Assembly: GCF_904849725.1 (NCBI RefSeq)
Contig: NC_058518.1
Location: 506,093,225 to 506,157,224 of the forward strand
Length of the DNA stretch: 64,000 nt
Reading direction: 5' to 3'
From: Hordeum vulgare subsp. vulgare
Taxonomy: Eukaryota; Streptophyta; Magnoliopsida; Poales; Poaceae
Shown: positions 44,001 through 54,882 of the stretch, one piece after another
How positions within the stretch are numbered: the stretch's first letter is position 1
Layout of the letters: the number at the start of each line of letters is the position of its first letter
Program-made: the position numbers and the translations under genes
Notes under the pieces: model-generated
What the model was told of the DNA's origin: nothing
What the model saw: only the letters and a program-made list of their open reading frames with translations
The model's database searches: none

Positions 44001-45070
44001 AAGTTCATCACTAATCCCGATGGTAGTTGAAGTGACACGGTGCCGACGGCGATTGCATCAACCTTGGAACCGTTTCCTACGCGCATCGTCACTTCGTCTT
44101 TCGCCAGCCTTCGTCTATTCCGCAGTTCCTGCTTCGAGTTGCAAATGTGAGCAACAGAACCGGTATCGAATACCCAGGCACTACTACGAGAGCTGGTTAA
44201 GTACACATCAATAACATGTATATCAAATATACCTGATTTTTCTTTGCCCGCCTTCTTATCTGCCAGATACTTGGGGCAATTGCGCTTCCAGTGACCCATA
44301 CCCTTGCAATAGAAGCACTCTGTTTCAGGCTTAGGTCCAGCCTTGGGTTTCTTCGGCGGATTGGCAACAGGCTTGCCGCTCTTCTTCGAATTGCCCTTCT
44401 TGCCTTTGCCGTTTCTCTTGAAACTAGTGGTCTTGCTGACCATCAACACTTGATGCTCTTTACGGAGTTCAGACTCTGCGACTTTCAGCATCGCAAACAA
44501 CTCGCCGGGAGACTTGTTCATCCCTTGCATGTTGTAGTTCAACACAAAGCCTTTATAGCTTGGCGGCAGTGATTGGAGGATTCTGTCAGTGATAGCTTCT
44601 TGCGGGAGTTCAATCCCTAGTTCAGCTAGACGGTTTGAGTACCCAGACATCTTGAGCACATGTTCACTGACAGACGAGTTTTCCTCCATCTTGCAAGCAT
44701 AGAATTTATCGGAGGTCTCATACCTCTCGATCCGGGCGTTCTTCTGAAAGATAAACTTCAACTCCTGGAACATCTCAAATGCTCCATGACGCTCAAAGCG
44801 ACGTTGAAGTCCCGGCTCCAAGCCATACAAGACTGCACATTGAACTATTGAGTAGTCCTCCTTACGCGCTAACCAAGCGTTCTTAACATCCTGATCAGCC
44901 GTAGCGGGTGGTTCATCTCCTAGCGCAGCATTAAGGACATAATCCTTCTTTCCAGCTTGTAAGATTAGCTTAAGATTACGAGCCCAGTCTACAAAGTTGC
45001 TTCCATCATCTTTCAACTTAGCTTTCTCTAGGAACGTATTAAAATTCAGGATGACACTTGCGTGAGCCAT
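41090..45070 (-). CDS. gag-pol: Copia gag-pol polyprotein, intact (1326 aa)
   Basis: Single open frame encoding all proteins for Copia transposition. Gag (UBN2-type) spans about residues 20-210, with the CCHC knuckle at 252-265. The aspartic protease has DTG at 302-304. A GAG-pre-integrase His/Cys motif lies at about 439-473. The integrase catalytic triad is D500, D563 and E599, with exactly 35 residues between the last two. Reverse transcriptase spans about 835-1080, with YVDD at 1000-1003. RNase H spans about 1168-1300 (D1173, E1214 or E1216, D1252). Gag and pol are fused without a frameshift, as is usual in this group. The start at 45070 gives MAHASV and lies 1.24 kb after the primer-binding site. 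I see no disabled motif; DVKTTFLNG instead of the usual DVKTAFLNG is the only oddity near the RT core. Confidence 0.95.
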   Translation of the reverse strand: MAHASVILNFNTFLEKAKLKDDGSNFVDWARNLKLILQAGKKDYVLNAALGDEPPATADQDVKNAWLARKEDYSIVQCAVLYGLEPGLQRRFERHGAFEMFQELKFIFQKNARIERYETSDKFYACKMEENSSVSEHVLKMSGYSNRLAELGIELPQEAITDRILQSLPPSYKGFVLNYNMQGMNKSPGELFAMLKVAESELRKEHQVLMVSKTTSFKRNGKGKKGNSKKSGKPVANPPKKPKAGPKPETECFYCKGMGHWKRNCPKYLADKKAGKEKSGIFDIHVIDVYLTSSRSSAWVFDTGSVAHICNSKQELRNRRRLAKDEVTMRVGNGSKVDAIAVGTVSLQLPSGLVMNLNHCYLVPALSMNIISGSCLLRDGYSFKSENNGCSISMSNIFYGHAPNVRGLFILNLDSDTHIHNIETKRVRVNNDSAIFLWHCRLGHIGVKRMKKLHADGLLESLDFDSLDTCEPCLMGKMTKTPFSGTMERASDLLEIIHTDVCGPMSVEARGGYRYFLTFTDDLSRYGYVYLMKHKSETFEKFKQFQSEVENHRNKKIKFLRSDRGGEYLSFEFGTHLRQCGIVSQLTPPGTPQRNGVSERRNRTLLEMVRSMMSLTDLPLSFWGYALETAAFTLNRAPSKSVETTPYELWYGKRPKLSFLKVWGCDAYVKKLQPEKLEPKAEKCVFIGHPKETVGYTFYLKSEGKVFVAKNGTFLEKEFLSRELSGRKIELDEVAEPLAPLDGGAGQGETSVIATPVEEEVNDDDHETPVQVSVEPRRSTRSRAAPEWYGNPVLSIMLLDNNEPENYEEAMVGPDSNKWLEAMKSEIGSMYENKVWTLEMLPEGRKAIQNKWIFKNKTDADGNVTVYKARLVAKGFSQVPGIDYDETFSPVAMLKSVRIMLAIAAFFDYEIWQMDVKTTFLNGFLKEELYMMQPEGFVDPKNADKVCKLQRSIYGLVQASRSWNKRFDEVIKAFGFIQVVGESCIYKKVSGSSVAFLILYVDDILLIGNNVEVLESIKGYLNKSFSMKDLGEAAYILGIKIYRDRSKRLIGLSQSTYLDKVLKRFKMEQSKKGFLPVLQGTRLSKTQCPATDEDREHMRSVPYASAIGSIMYAMLCTRPDVSLAISMAGRFQSNPGVDHWTAVKNILKYLKRTKEMFLVYGGDEELAVKGYVDASFDTDPDDSKSQTGYIFILNGGAVSWCSSKQSVVADSTCEAEYMAASEAAKEGVWMKQFMTDLGVVPSALDPITLFCDNTSAIALAKEPRFHKKTRHIKRRFNLIRDYVEEEDVNICKVHTDLNVADPLTKPLPRPKHDRHQNCMGVRFITM

Positions 45071-46312
45071 GATCTACAACACAAATATATTCAAAGTGGA
45101 CTTAGACTATGTTCAAGATAATTAGAGTTCAACTTAATCAAATTATACGCTAAACTCCCACTCAAAAAATACATCTCTCTAGTCATTTGAGTGGTTCATG
45201 ATCCACTTACACTATCCCAAGTCCGATCATCACGTGAGTCGAGAGTAGTTTCAGTGGTAAGCATCCCTATGCTAATCATATCAACTATATGATTCATGAT
45301 CGACCTTTCGGTCTCATGTGTTCCGAGGCCATGTCTGCACATGCTAGGCTCGTCAAGCTTAACCCGAGTGTTCCGCTTGCGCAACTGTTTTGCACCCGTT
45401 GTATGTGAACGTTGAGTCTATCACACCCGATCATCACGTGGTGTCTCGAAACGACGAACTGTAGCAACGGTGCACAGTCGGGGAGAACACAATTTCGTCT
45501 TGAAATTTTAGTGAGAGATCACCTCATAATGCTACCGTCGTTCTAAGCAAAATAAGGTGCATAAAAGGATTAACATCACATGCAATTCATAAGTGACATG
45601 ATATGGCCATCATCACGTGCTTCTTGATCTCCATCACCAAAGCACCGGCACGATCTTCTTGTCACCGGCGCCACACCATGATCATCCATCAACGTGTTGC
45701 CATCGTGGTTGTCGTGCTACTTATGCTATCACTACTAAAGCTACATCCTAGCAAAATAGTAAACGCATCTGCAAGCACATACATTAGTATAAAGACAACC
45801 CTATGGCTCCTGCCGGTTGTTGTACCATCGACATGCAAGTCGATATTTCTATTACAACATGATCATCTCATACATCCAATATATCACATCACATCATTGG
45901 CCATATCACATCACAATCATACCCTGCAAAAACAAGTTAGACGTCCTCTAATTTTGTTGTTGCAAGTTTTACGTGGTGACCAAGGGTATCTAGTAGGATC
46001 GCATCATACTTACGCAAACACCACAACGGAGATATATGAGTTGCTATTTAACCTCATCCAAGGACCTCCTCGGTCAAATCCGATTCAACTAAAGTTGGAG
46101 AAACCGTCACTTGCCAGTCATCTTTGAGCAAAGGGGGTTACTCGTAACGATGAAACCAGTCTCTCGTAAGCGTACGAGTAATGTCGGTCCAAGTCGCTTC
46201 AATCCAACAATACCGCGGAATCAAGAAAAGACTAAGGAGGGCAGCAAAACGCACATCACCGCCCACAAAACCTTTTGTGTTCTACTCGAGAAGACATCTA
46301 CGCATGAACCTA

Positions 46313-46325
46313 GCTCATGATGCCA
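46313..46325 (-). other. Primer-binding site of element A2
   Basis: Minus-strand TGGCATCATGAGC, one base after the 5' LTR end, identical to element A1. Confidence 0.8.
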
Positions 46326-46326
46326 C

Positions 46327-48152
46327 TGTTGGGGAACGTCGCATGGGAAACAAAAAATTTCCTACGCGCACGAAGACCTATCATGGTGATGTCCATCTAC
46401 GAGAGGGGATGAGTGATCTACGTACCCTTGTAGATCGTACAGCAGAAGCGTTAGAGAACGCGGTTGATGTAGTGGAACGTCCTCACGTCCCTCGATCCGC
46501 CCCGCGAACAATCCCGCGATCAGTCCCACGATCTAGTACCGAACGGACGGCACCTCCGCGTTCAGCACACGTACAGCTCGACGATGATCTCGGCCTTCTT
46601 GATCCAGCAAGAGAGACGGAGAGGTAGAAGAGTTCTCCGGCAGCGTGACGGCGCTCCGGAGGTTGGTGATGATCTTGTCTCAGCAGGGCTCCGCCCGAGC
46701 TCCGCAGAAACACGATCTAGAGGAAAAACTATGGAGGTATGTGGTCGGGCAGCCGTGAGAAAGTCGTCTCAAATCTGCCCTAAAAGCCCCATATATATAG
46801 GAGGAGGGAGGGGGACCTTGCCTTGGGGTCCAAGGGATCCCCAAGGGGTCGGCCGAGCCAGGGGGGAGGACTCTCCCCCCCCAAACCGAGTCCTACTTGG
46901 TTTGGTGGGAGGGAGTCCTTCCCCCTTCCCACTTCTTCCTTTTTTTTTTCTTCTTTCCTTTGATTTTTCTATCTTGGCGCATAGGGGATTGGTGGGCTGT
47001 CCTACCAGCCCACTAAGGGCTGGTGTGACCCCCCCAAATACCTATGGGCTTCCCCGGAGTGGGTTGCCCCCTCCGGTGAACTCCCGGAACCCATTCGTCA
47101 TTCCCGGTACATTCCCGGTAACTCCGAAAAACCTTCCGGTAATCAAATGAGGTCATCCTATATATCAATCTTCGTTTCCGGACCATTCCGGAAACCCTCG
47201 TGACGTCCGTGATCTCATCCGGGACTCCGAACAACATTCGGTAACCAACCATATAACTCAAATACGCATAAAACAACGTCGAACCTTAAGTGTGCAGACC
47301 CTGCGGGTTCGAGAACTATGTAGACATGACCCGAGAGACTCCTCGGTCAATATCCAATAGCGGGACCTGGATGCCCATATTGGATCCTACATATTCTACG
47401 AAGATCTTATCGTTTGAACCTCAGTGCCAAGGATTCGTATAATCCCGTATGTCATTCCCTTTGTCCTTCGGTATGTTACTTGCCCGAGATTCGATCGTCA
47501 GTATCCGCATACCTATTTCAATCTTGTTTACCGGCAAGTCTCTTTACTCGTTCCGTAATACAAGATCCCGCAACTTACACTAAGTTACATTGCTTGCAAG
47601 GCTTATGTGTGATGTTGTATTACCGAGTGGGCCCCGAGATACCTCTCCGTCACACGGAGTGACAAATCCCAGTCTTGATCCATACTAACTCAACTAACAC
47701 CTTCGGAGATACCTGTAGAGCATCTTTATAGTCACCCAGTTACGTTGCGACGTTTGATACACACAAAGCATTCCTCCGGTGTCAGTGAGTTATATGATCT
47801 CATGGTCATAGGAATAAATACTTGACACGCAGAAAACAGTAGCAACAAAATGACACGATCAACATGCTACGTCTATTAGTTTGGGTCTAGTCCATCACGT
47901 GATTCTCCCAATGACGTGATCCAGTTATCAAGCAACAACACTTTGTTCATAATCAGAAGACACTGACTATCATTGATCAACTGGCTAGCCAACTAGAGGC
48001 ATGCTAGGGACGGTGTTTTGTCTATGTATCCACACATGTAAATGAGTCTTCATTCAATACAATTATAGCATGGATAATAAACTATTATCTTGATACAGGA
48101 ATTATAATAATAACTATACATTTATTATTGCCTCTAGGGCATAATTCCAACA
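46327..48152 (-). repeat. 5' LTR of element A2 (1826 bp)
   Basis: Complete LTR. The plus strand starts TGTTGGGGAACG and ends ATAATTCCAACA. It is the reference copy for judging the truncated 3' LTR. It carries the family TATA box near 46792-46800. Confidence 0.93.
46792..46800 (-). promoter_or_regulatory. TATA box in the 5' LTR of element A2
   Basis: TATATATAT on the minus strand, preceded by a C/T-rich stretch as in the other LTR copies. It is the likely promoter for the intact gag-pol. Confidence 0.6.
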
Positions 48153-49274
48153 CCATGATCGGCTTATAAGAGAAAGCATTCCTCCTTCTTTCAGTCCGGA
48201 CATTTAGGGTGGAGTGGGCTTTTTGCTGAATGTTGGACCATATGCGCATAAACGTTCAGAATATGGATGAATATGGGGTAGGATGAGTTGGAGGTGGCCA
48301 TGACCAAGTTATAAGGGAGAGTATCCCTCCTCCTTTCATTCGGTGCTTTTGTGATGAAGTGGGCTCTTTGCTGAATGCTGACCCCATATGCAAGTACCGT
48401 TGTAAAGGTGGATTGGTCACAGTGACTCCGCCGATGGCTCCAAGTTCCAACCAACAGAGCGCCAGGGATCAGGTGCGGGCTACTTGCTTTGTTACGCTCG
48501 ATTGTTGGACGACACGACACGAGCCAAAAGCATGCATATACATGCATCTATGGAAAAAAAATCGTTGACCATAATAAAGGTATCTAACAAAAGTTTGTAG
48601 ATAGTATAACTATTTATGTAATCGTACAAAGGTTATCTGAGCATTTATTCTTAGAGCGGTCACAACCCTAGCACTCACAAATTAGGTGCTAAGGGCATCT
48701 TCAATGACCGGCAATCCAGACACCGCATCCCTCCTTAGATAAGGAATATGTTAGCGCTTCATCGGTGAAGGCTGGCTCAGTTTAGTCCCACCACGCCTAT
48801 AGGAAGAGACCATGATCGGCTTATAAGAGAAAGCATTCCTCCTTCTTTCAGTCCGGACATTTAGGGTGGAGTGGGCTTTTTGCTGAATGTTGGACCATAT
48901 GCGCATAAACGTTCAGAATATGGATGAATATGGGGTAGGATGAGTTGGAGGTGGCCATGACCAAGTTATAAGGGAGAGTATCCCTCCTCCTTTCATTCGG
49001 TGCTTTTGTGATGAAGTGGGCTCTTTGCTGAATGCTGACCCCATATGCGCATAAACATCTAGAATGTGAGTGATCTCCCCGTGCTTCATATTCGTCGGCA
49101 GACTCTCCCAAAGTGTTCCCACTCACAGTCTTGGTGGATGTGATGCACAGAAGGAAGATGTAAAGCGAATGGGGTTGTGATGCGTTGTTCGTCATGTATA
49201 TATGACCGACTTTAAATAGTGGATGTCGGTGAAATCAAGTGTTCGGATGTGTCAATGCACGGGCGTGAGTGATG
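48153..49274 (+). repeat. Second copy of the 1122-bp host segment 38539-39660
   Basis: Every landmark sits at a constant offset of 9614 bases (for example GTACCGT at 38780 and 48394; the end GAGTGATG at 39660 and 49274), with no indel. I found one substitution (GATTGCTGGA versus GATTGTTGGA near 48505). It begins exactly at the LTR end of element A2, within partial tandem copy 1, and covers full tandem copy 2 plus the tail. Confidence 0.93.
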
Positions 49275-50584
49275 GTTTTTTGGGGCGGTGAGCCTGTTTA
49301 ATGGTGGCATGTGTTAATGTCCCAGCAGACTATTTTATTTCGCTGCACTTGAATTTGTTGTTATGGATATCATATGCATATATTTATAAAGCGGAAGCTT
49401 ACGAAATCAAAGTATTGTAATTGGTAGGCAGCAACATTTGACACTTGAAAGTTGAAAGGAAGCTTTGCCATAGAAGAGATGGATTTTCTGTTGAAATGTG
49501 CAAATTTAGAAGTGTTCAGCAGTGTAGTATGACGCGAAGCTCGATCTGAGACGAGCACAGTCCCACATTCGACAAGCTCCAGTGGCGTGTCCTACATTGA
49601 TTTCCCCAAGAGTTGGACCTCCGAATGTCCAAATGTTTGTTGTGCCGATGGACACATGAAAGCTGCGCGCGCTGTTGCATCCTTGTCTGATGTTTGTTGT
49701 CCGCCGCCCTGGTCACCGCGGCCGCGGCCACGATCACCACTGTAGCCCTGGCGGTTGCCGGAGCCGCCACGATCGGCGGGGCGGCACCGTGGCCAGCGCT
49801 GTTGGTTAGTGGCGCAAGAGTTTTGATCGAGGCATGGAGGGGATGCGGAATCGCGGCTGGTCTGTCTGATATTTCTTGTGAGTGGCTGAATCATTTTATT
49901 TTTCTTCTCCCGTATGAAATTTCTTCCGTGGAGGAAATCTCTTGTAATTATTGAATTGTTCGTTCGCTGCTAGTAGATCTTAATAATCCAGGATACCAAA
50001 AGTTGAGGTATGTTAATTTATCGTCTGACTGTTTGGATTAATTATTATGTTTTTTGATTGCTCGTTCGAGTCTGGCTGATGTTCTTCCTAGCTGCATCCT
50101 ACAGGCTAAATTCATCACCAACATCAGTGCCCGTTGCTTCGACACTTGAATTGGCAGTTTAGTCGGCAGTGAGCCTAACGCGCCACGCATCATTCGATAA
50201 CCCAAAACGAGCTCTCAACAGCGCGTAACAAACCCCGACTGCTACTGAATATCCAAAGAAGCACACACCCAAAACGAGCTAGCTCTCAACAGCGCGTAAC
50301 AAATCCCTACTGCTACTGAATATCCAAAAAAGCACACACCAACAAATAGCTAGCAGGTTAACAAACGGTGTCGACAGTTCAACAGAGGAACGGCAAACCC
50401 GCACCCGCCCCTGTATGTAGAACACAGGAAGGGGCTGATCGGCACAATATAATGCCCAGATAGAATCTTCGGTTTCCCTTCGTGATCTCGGGTACGAATG
50501 CTACAAACACATAGGCACCGGTGTCCGCTGTTTCTGGCACTACAGGTTTAGTTCAGTCTGGCGACATCAAAGCCAGTAGTACAT
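49275..50584. other. Intergenic region downstream of the malate dehydrogenase gene
   Basis: I support no gene here. A minus-strand frame at 49592-49894 is Arg/Gly/Gln-rich (SGNRQGYSGDRGRGRGDQGGG) and could be a remnant of a Copia gag tail, but nothing else supports that. A 67-bp tandem duplication begins at 50201. Confidence 0.5.
50201..50334 (+). repeat. 67-bp tandem duplication
   Basis: CCCAAAACGAGCTCTCAACAG...AAGCACACA at 50201 repeats from 50268, with a 4-base AGCT duplication and a few substitutions in the second copy. Confidence 0.8.
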
Positions 50585-50590
50585 TTTATT
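50585..50590 (-). terminator. Candidate polyadenylation signal of mMDH
   Basis: AATAAA on the minus strand, about 120 bases after the stop codon. It is canonical in sequence and distance; use is not shown. Confidence 0.45.
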
Positions 50591-50710
50591 GTGGAGCACG
50601 ACGATGCCTCGATGCCCCACGGCATAACCGGATTGGGGGGCAACGGAAGCGGTCGAACAAAAATTGCATGAGTTCAAGTGTGAACCATTATAGGCTGGGC
50701 AGGTCGCCGC

Positions 50711-53700
50711 CTAGCTCTCCTGCGCAAACTTGACACCCTTCTCGATGGAAGACAGCAGCTCGCCCTTGAGGCTTTCCAGCCCCTCCTTCTCCAAGGCCGA
50801 TAGCTCGCCCAGCCCAAGCACTTCCTCCACTCCGCTCTTGCCCAGCCTTACCTGCAATGCCAAAGGAAGCAGCTTCAGCACACCTACTCCATCTTTCCAT
50901 CGAAAATAACAAAAGTTGATGAATAAAACTAATAGCGTAGGCATTTTCCCAGGCTTCAAAAATGGGCTTACATGAAGTGAAACAAAGCATATTATGTGTG
51001 TTTTTTATACCAGCCAATTCAATCACTTTGACACAGGGTGGGGCTTTTTTTGCAGGGAGACGCGTGATAGGACATGCCTGACCATCTACAAGAATGCTAA
51101 GTTGCTACATACATAAACTTACTAATCAACCAAAAAAAATATGTGTCAACAAAAGCATCTTGCAAGGCCTGTGACACACCACACAATTCAACTCAAAGAG
51201 CAACCTACACTTTGGATAGGTGCTTCCGAGGTCAGAAACAAAACAACACTTCTAGGAACAACCATGTGAGAACATTTCATGCGGGGATGAAAAGTTTGTA
51301 GCCTGTTTAAGCACTTAGCAATTATAAAAGAAAGAGAAAGTGTGGATTCTGAAATGATAACTAATCTGGTGGAACATAATTGTACCATACAGGGACAACA
51401 GGAAATCACCTTGGAGGCAAAGAATGGCAACTCTGTTACAGTTGATTGGACAAAAGAGCACTCTATGATGTCAGGAACTCCATTGAGCCCCTTCAAGCAT
51501 GCGTCTCCGAAAACTGCACCAGCATATCTGGAGAAACAAAAGATAATATATAATAATGCAAAAGATTATGATCCAAAATCAGTAGCATGTTGTTATAAAA
51601 CAAGAGATCACTATGGAGTTCATCTACATAGATCGAGGTGGCCACCGCCTCATTTCAGATTGCAATTTCCAGCTAAAATGGGCAGAAGAGTACAATATGC
51701 TGGACATAACTGAATTGACTATGCATTTCACATGAAAGCAAAAACAGGAGATTAATGGTGGATTCAGAAAAATCTTTAGCAAAGAATGTTCATTACTACT
51801 CCCTCTGTAAACTTCTATAAGACATTTTACGTCACTTCTTTAGTAACCTAAAATGTGTTAAAGAAGTTTACAGAGGTAGTACTACTTAGGTCAGTCCTCT
51901 CAAAAAATTCAGGAATCAAGAGTGCAATATAATTTACGCAAGTAGAGATTTTAGTTTCATGTATACAGTAAACGTTAAACTACTGATAACAGAATGAAAA
52001 CTCCTTCACATACGTCCATATTTGGCAGTAAAGAACTGCTGTGGAGATACAATCAAATGGGCACAAGAACTACAATAGTCAGTCAGAGCAAATAGGTTAT
52101 ACATTACTGACTTTAGTTATGTGTTACGATTGGCCAGGGCACCCTAGCATAATGGCTGGTTACAGAGTACACGCAGTAATATGCTGCTTTGATCTATAAA
52201 AGCCGTACACACATTGGGATAATAGCATGTTAGCGTCAAGATCATAACTAGCATAAAAAAGACATGCTCAGGAAAGTAAGTATTCTTGTTACAGGACTTA
52301 CGCCATCGACAATGTTGCTGAGCCCTTTCCAGCTTTTGCTTCAACAACTTCCGTCCCACCATCCTGTGTCCTCTTCGTGAGGGCCACAAGGTCCTCATGG
52401 GACAATGCATTACTTGCAGGAGTAGCCTATACAAAATATAAAGATTGAGCTGTTAACTTGAGAGGTGGGCGAGATAACATACAACAGACATAGCATAAAA
52501 CTATGGCATCGATTGCGTAACATTTCAGTGATTGAAAGACAAAAGATAATAGCTCAAGAATGGGATACCATTGATTCCTATCCAAAATATGCATTCTGTT
52601 TGCTAAACTGACTTGCATGTCTTGACAGAAGCATTCAAATAATTGCCTATACCTATGCTATAAAGTTCTGTTATCACCAAGTGTTTACAACTTCTTTACT
52701 TATGCACATCAACTTGTGTTGCTATTGAAGAGGAAATAGAAAAATAAAAGATAAGACAGTAGGACCCCACACCTGTGAGAACAGTGGCAGGATAGTGATA
52801 CCAGCATGGCCACCAACAACAGGAACATTCACCCCTGCAGAAGACCACAGCAACAACTCAGGTTGAAAGGACGGAGGCATAAAATCCAACAACATAATCT
52901 CAAATTTCCGTATGATTAAGTGAAATATCATCTTAATACCAGTAACTGGCACGTTTGCCTTTCCAGCGTAGAATGTTTTAGCACGAACAACATCAAGAGT
53001 GGTCACACCAAACAGCTTCTTCTCATCATAAGTACCAGCCTTCTTAAACACCTCTGCCGCAATCGGGACTGTCGAGTTGACAGGGTTGCTGATCATATTG
53101 ACGAGAGCCTGAACAAGCATAATTAATAAATCCACAATTAGATTTTTACATAAATACTGTATAATTTAAAAAAATACTTCATAAACGACGGTTGACATCT
53201 TGACGTACAGTAGTACACACATGAGCATGCTTAAACTATACACTGATGTCATGCCAGGCCTCCGGAGCCAATGGCTGTATAGTGTTAGTGTTAGAGCAGC
53301 TTTCTTTGCTTCTTTTGCTTTTTCCCTTTATCTAATTTCAGTTAGCAGTTATATATCGAGTTGGATAGAGTTTTTTTGTATTGCAGTCGTGCAAGTTCTG
53401 CAGCTTCTTGGTCTCATTGTAATACAAAAACACATGCATTTTGATGTGAATGCGTGTTTGAGTGGAAAAAAAGAACTACACATGGATGTCACACCTTGGC
53501 CATCGCAGTATACAGTGTGCAATAGGATGGAGAAAGAGAGATGAGGCCCAAAATGCAAAACAACGAGTGAATCAAATTTGCCTCCTAGCAAACAGCCTAC
53601 AGCATTTGGGCAGCAAAGCTTGTAGACTTGTACTACCAACAACAATCATATGCAGCAATGTGACTGCACAGCCCCAGAACATAAATCGTAAAACAAGGCC

Positions 53701-54882
53701 TGAAGCAAGCATGCTGTCTAGAAACAGCCTAAACAGTGAGGCAGGAAAGGAACACCTGACGTTGTAGTGGGAGTTGGGTTCATTTTGGGCAAACAGAGTG
53801 CCAGTCATCCTATGATGCAACTACCTGACTGCTCTACCCCAGATCATCGATGAATGCAAAGCATACAACCGACTGGCAGTCGCAATTATGCTTGGCAGCG
53901 GCAACTCGGTTCATTTGGAGCAACCCATTGTTTTAGACTTGTACTGCCTACAACAATGTGACTGCACTGCCCCAGAACATAAATGTAGAGTGTCAAGCTC
54001 AAACTGTAATAAAACAAGGCCTGAACCCAAGCGCGCCTCCTCCTAGAAGCAAGCCTACAGCATTTGTGCAGGAAAGTAACACCTGACTTGGCCGTGGCAG
54101 TTCAGCTCATTTTGGGCAAACGACTGTTCTAGACTAGTAGTACAAAACAATCCTATGCAACTTCTGGCCTTCTGCCCCAGATCAGGAACGAGTGCGAAAC
54201 ATACTTACAACCGTAGGCAATTCCAAGTATAGGATTGCCGCATTTGGCAACCAAATCTAGCTGTGTCGCCTCCACTGTAGTGCAGATCTACAGTTGCGTG
54301 GCAGCAGGCAGAGTGAGTAATGGGAGCTTACGTTGGGGCAGTGCCTGGCGATGGCGGTGCAGAGGCCCTTGACGATCCCGGCGTTGATCTTGAAGAGGTC
54401 GTCCCTGGTCATGCCGGGCTTCCGGGGCACCCCGGCGGGGATGATGACGAGGTCGGCGCCCTCCAGCGCCTCCCCGAGCTGGTCGTCCCCGACGAACCCC
54501 TTGACCTGCAGGAGCAGCAGCGGCCCAATCGGACTAGTCAGACGCAGATCCAGCGGAGCGGAGCTAGCCTAGCCCTAGCCGGCGGGGAAGGAAGGAAGGA
54601 AGGGGCGGGGAGGGGAGGGGAGTAGGGACGCACGAGGGCGCGGGTGTTGATGTGGGAGACGTCGGCGGCGACGCCGGGCGTGGCGGCGATGTCGTAGAGG
54701 GAGAGGGAGGAGACGAGCGGGTTGAGCTTCATGAGCAGCGCCAGCGGCTGGCCGATGCCGCCCGCCGCGCCGAGGATGGCCACCTTCCGCTCCGGCGAGG
54801 CGGTGGCGGAGGAGGAGGAGGAGTAGTCGCAGCGGTGGCGGCGCAGGTGCTGCGACGCGGATCTCAGCAGCGACATCCTCAT
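50711..54882 (-). CDS. mMDH: Mitochondrial NAD-dependent malate dehydrogenase, 7 exons (345 aa)
   Basis: Interconverts malate and oxaloacetate with NAD in the mitochondrial matrix (TCA cycle, malate shuttles). Exons: 54882-54634, 54505-54332, 53108-52940, 52834-52773, 52426-52302, 51527-51410 and 50851-50711. All introns are GT-AG, and the exons sum to 1038 bp with an open frame. Residues 1 to about 27 form an Arg/Ser-rich mitochondrial presequence ([15 protein letters not shown]). The NAD-binding loop GAAGGIG is at 38-44. The substrate-binding loop [10 protein letters not shown] is in exon 2 and NPVNSTVPI in exon 3. The family signature VTTLDVVRA is at 176-184, and the catalytic His is H207 in GGHAG. 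The chosen Met fits known plant homologues (MRxSLxRSAS); Met3 is an alternative. No lesion is seen, and the length is normal for the family. Confidence 0.95.
51799..51879. mobile_element. Stowaway-type MITE in mMDH intron 5 (81 bp)
   Basis: CTCCCTCTGTAAACTTCTATAAG at the left and AAAGAAGTTTACAGAGGTAG at the right are inverted, flanked by TA (51797-51798 and 51880-51881). It lies between exons 5 and 6 and away from splice sites. Confidence 0.82.
53575..54215 (+). repeat. ~298-bp imperfect tandem duplication in mMDH intron 2
   Basis: TGACTGCACAGCCCCAGAAC at 53661 recurs as TGACTGCACTGCCCCAGAAC near 53959. CAAGGCCTGAA, ACACCTGAC and CATTTTGGGCAAAC also recur at matching offsets. It accounts for much of the 1223-bp intron. 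Confidence 0.7.

Larger units (their letters stand above)
39661..48152 (-). mobile_element. Angela/BARE/WIS-like Copia element with intact gag-pol (element A2)
   Basis: Minus-orientation element: complete 5' LTR (46327-48152), primer-binding site, leader (about 1.24 kb), one open 1326-codon gag-pol frame, polypurine tract and a 3' LTR (39661-41037) lacking its last ~450 bp. The two LTRs differ at about three substitutions plus homopolymer lengths over ~1375 bp by eye, so the insertion is very recent. The right flank starts CCATG; the left flank was lost. The flanking host DNA is duplicated on both sides over 1122 bp. Confidence 0.94.

Noticed and set aside
41126..44851. Plus-strand frames of 60-132 codons
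   Set aside because: They are antisense shadows of the intact minus-strand gag-pol.
49592..49894. Arg/Gly-rich minus-strand frame as an RNA-binding protein or gag tail
   Set aside because: Isolated, short, GC-driven composition and no neighbouring retrotransposon domains.
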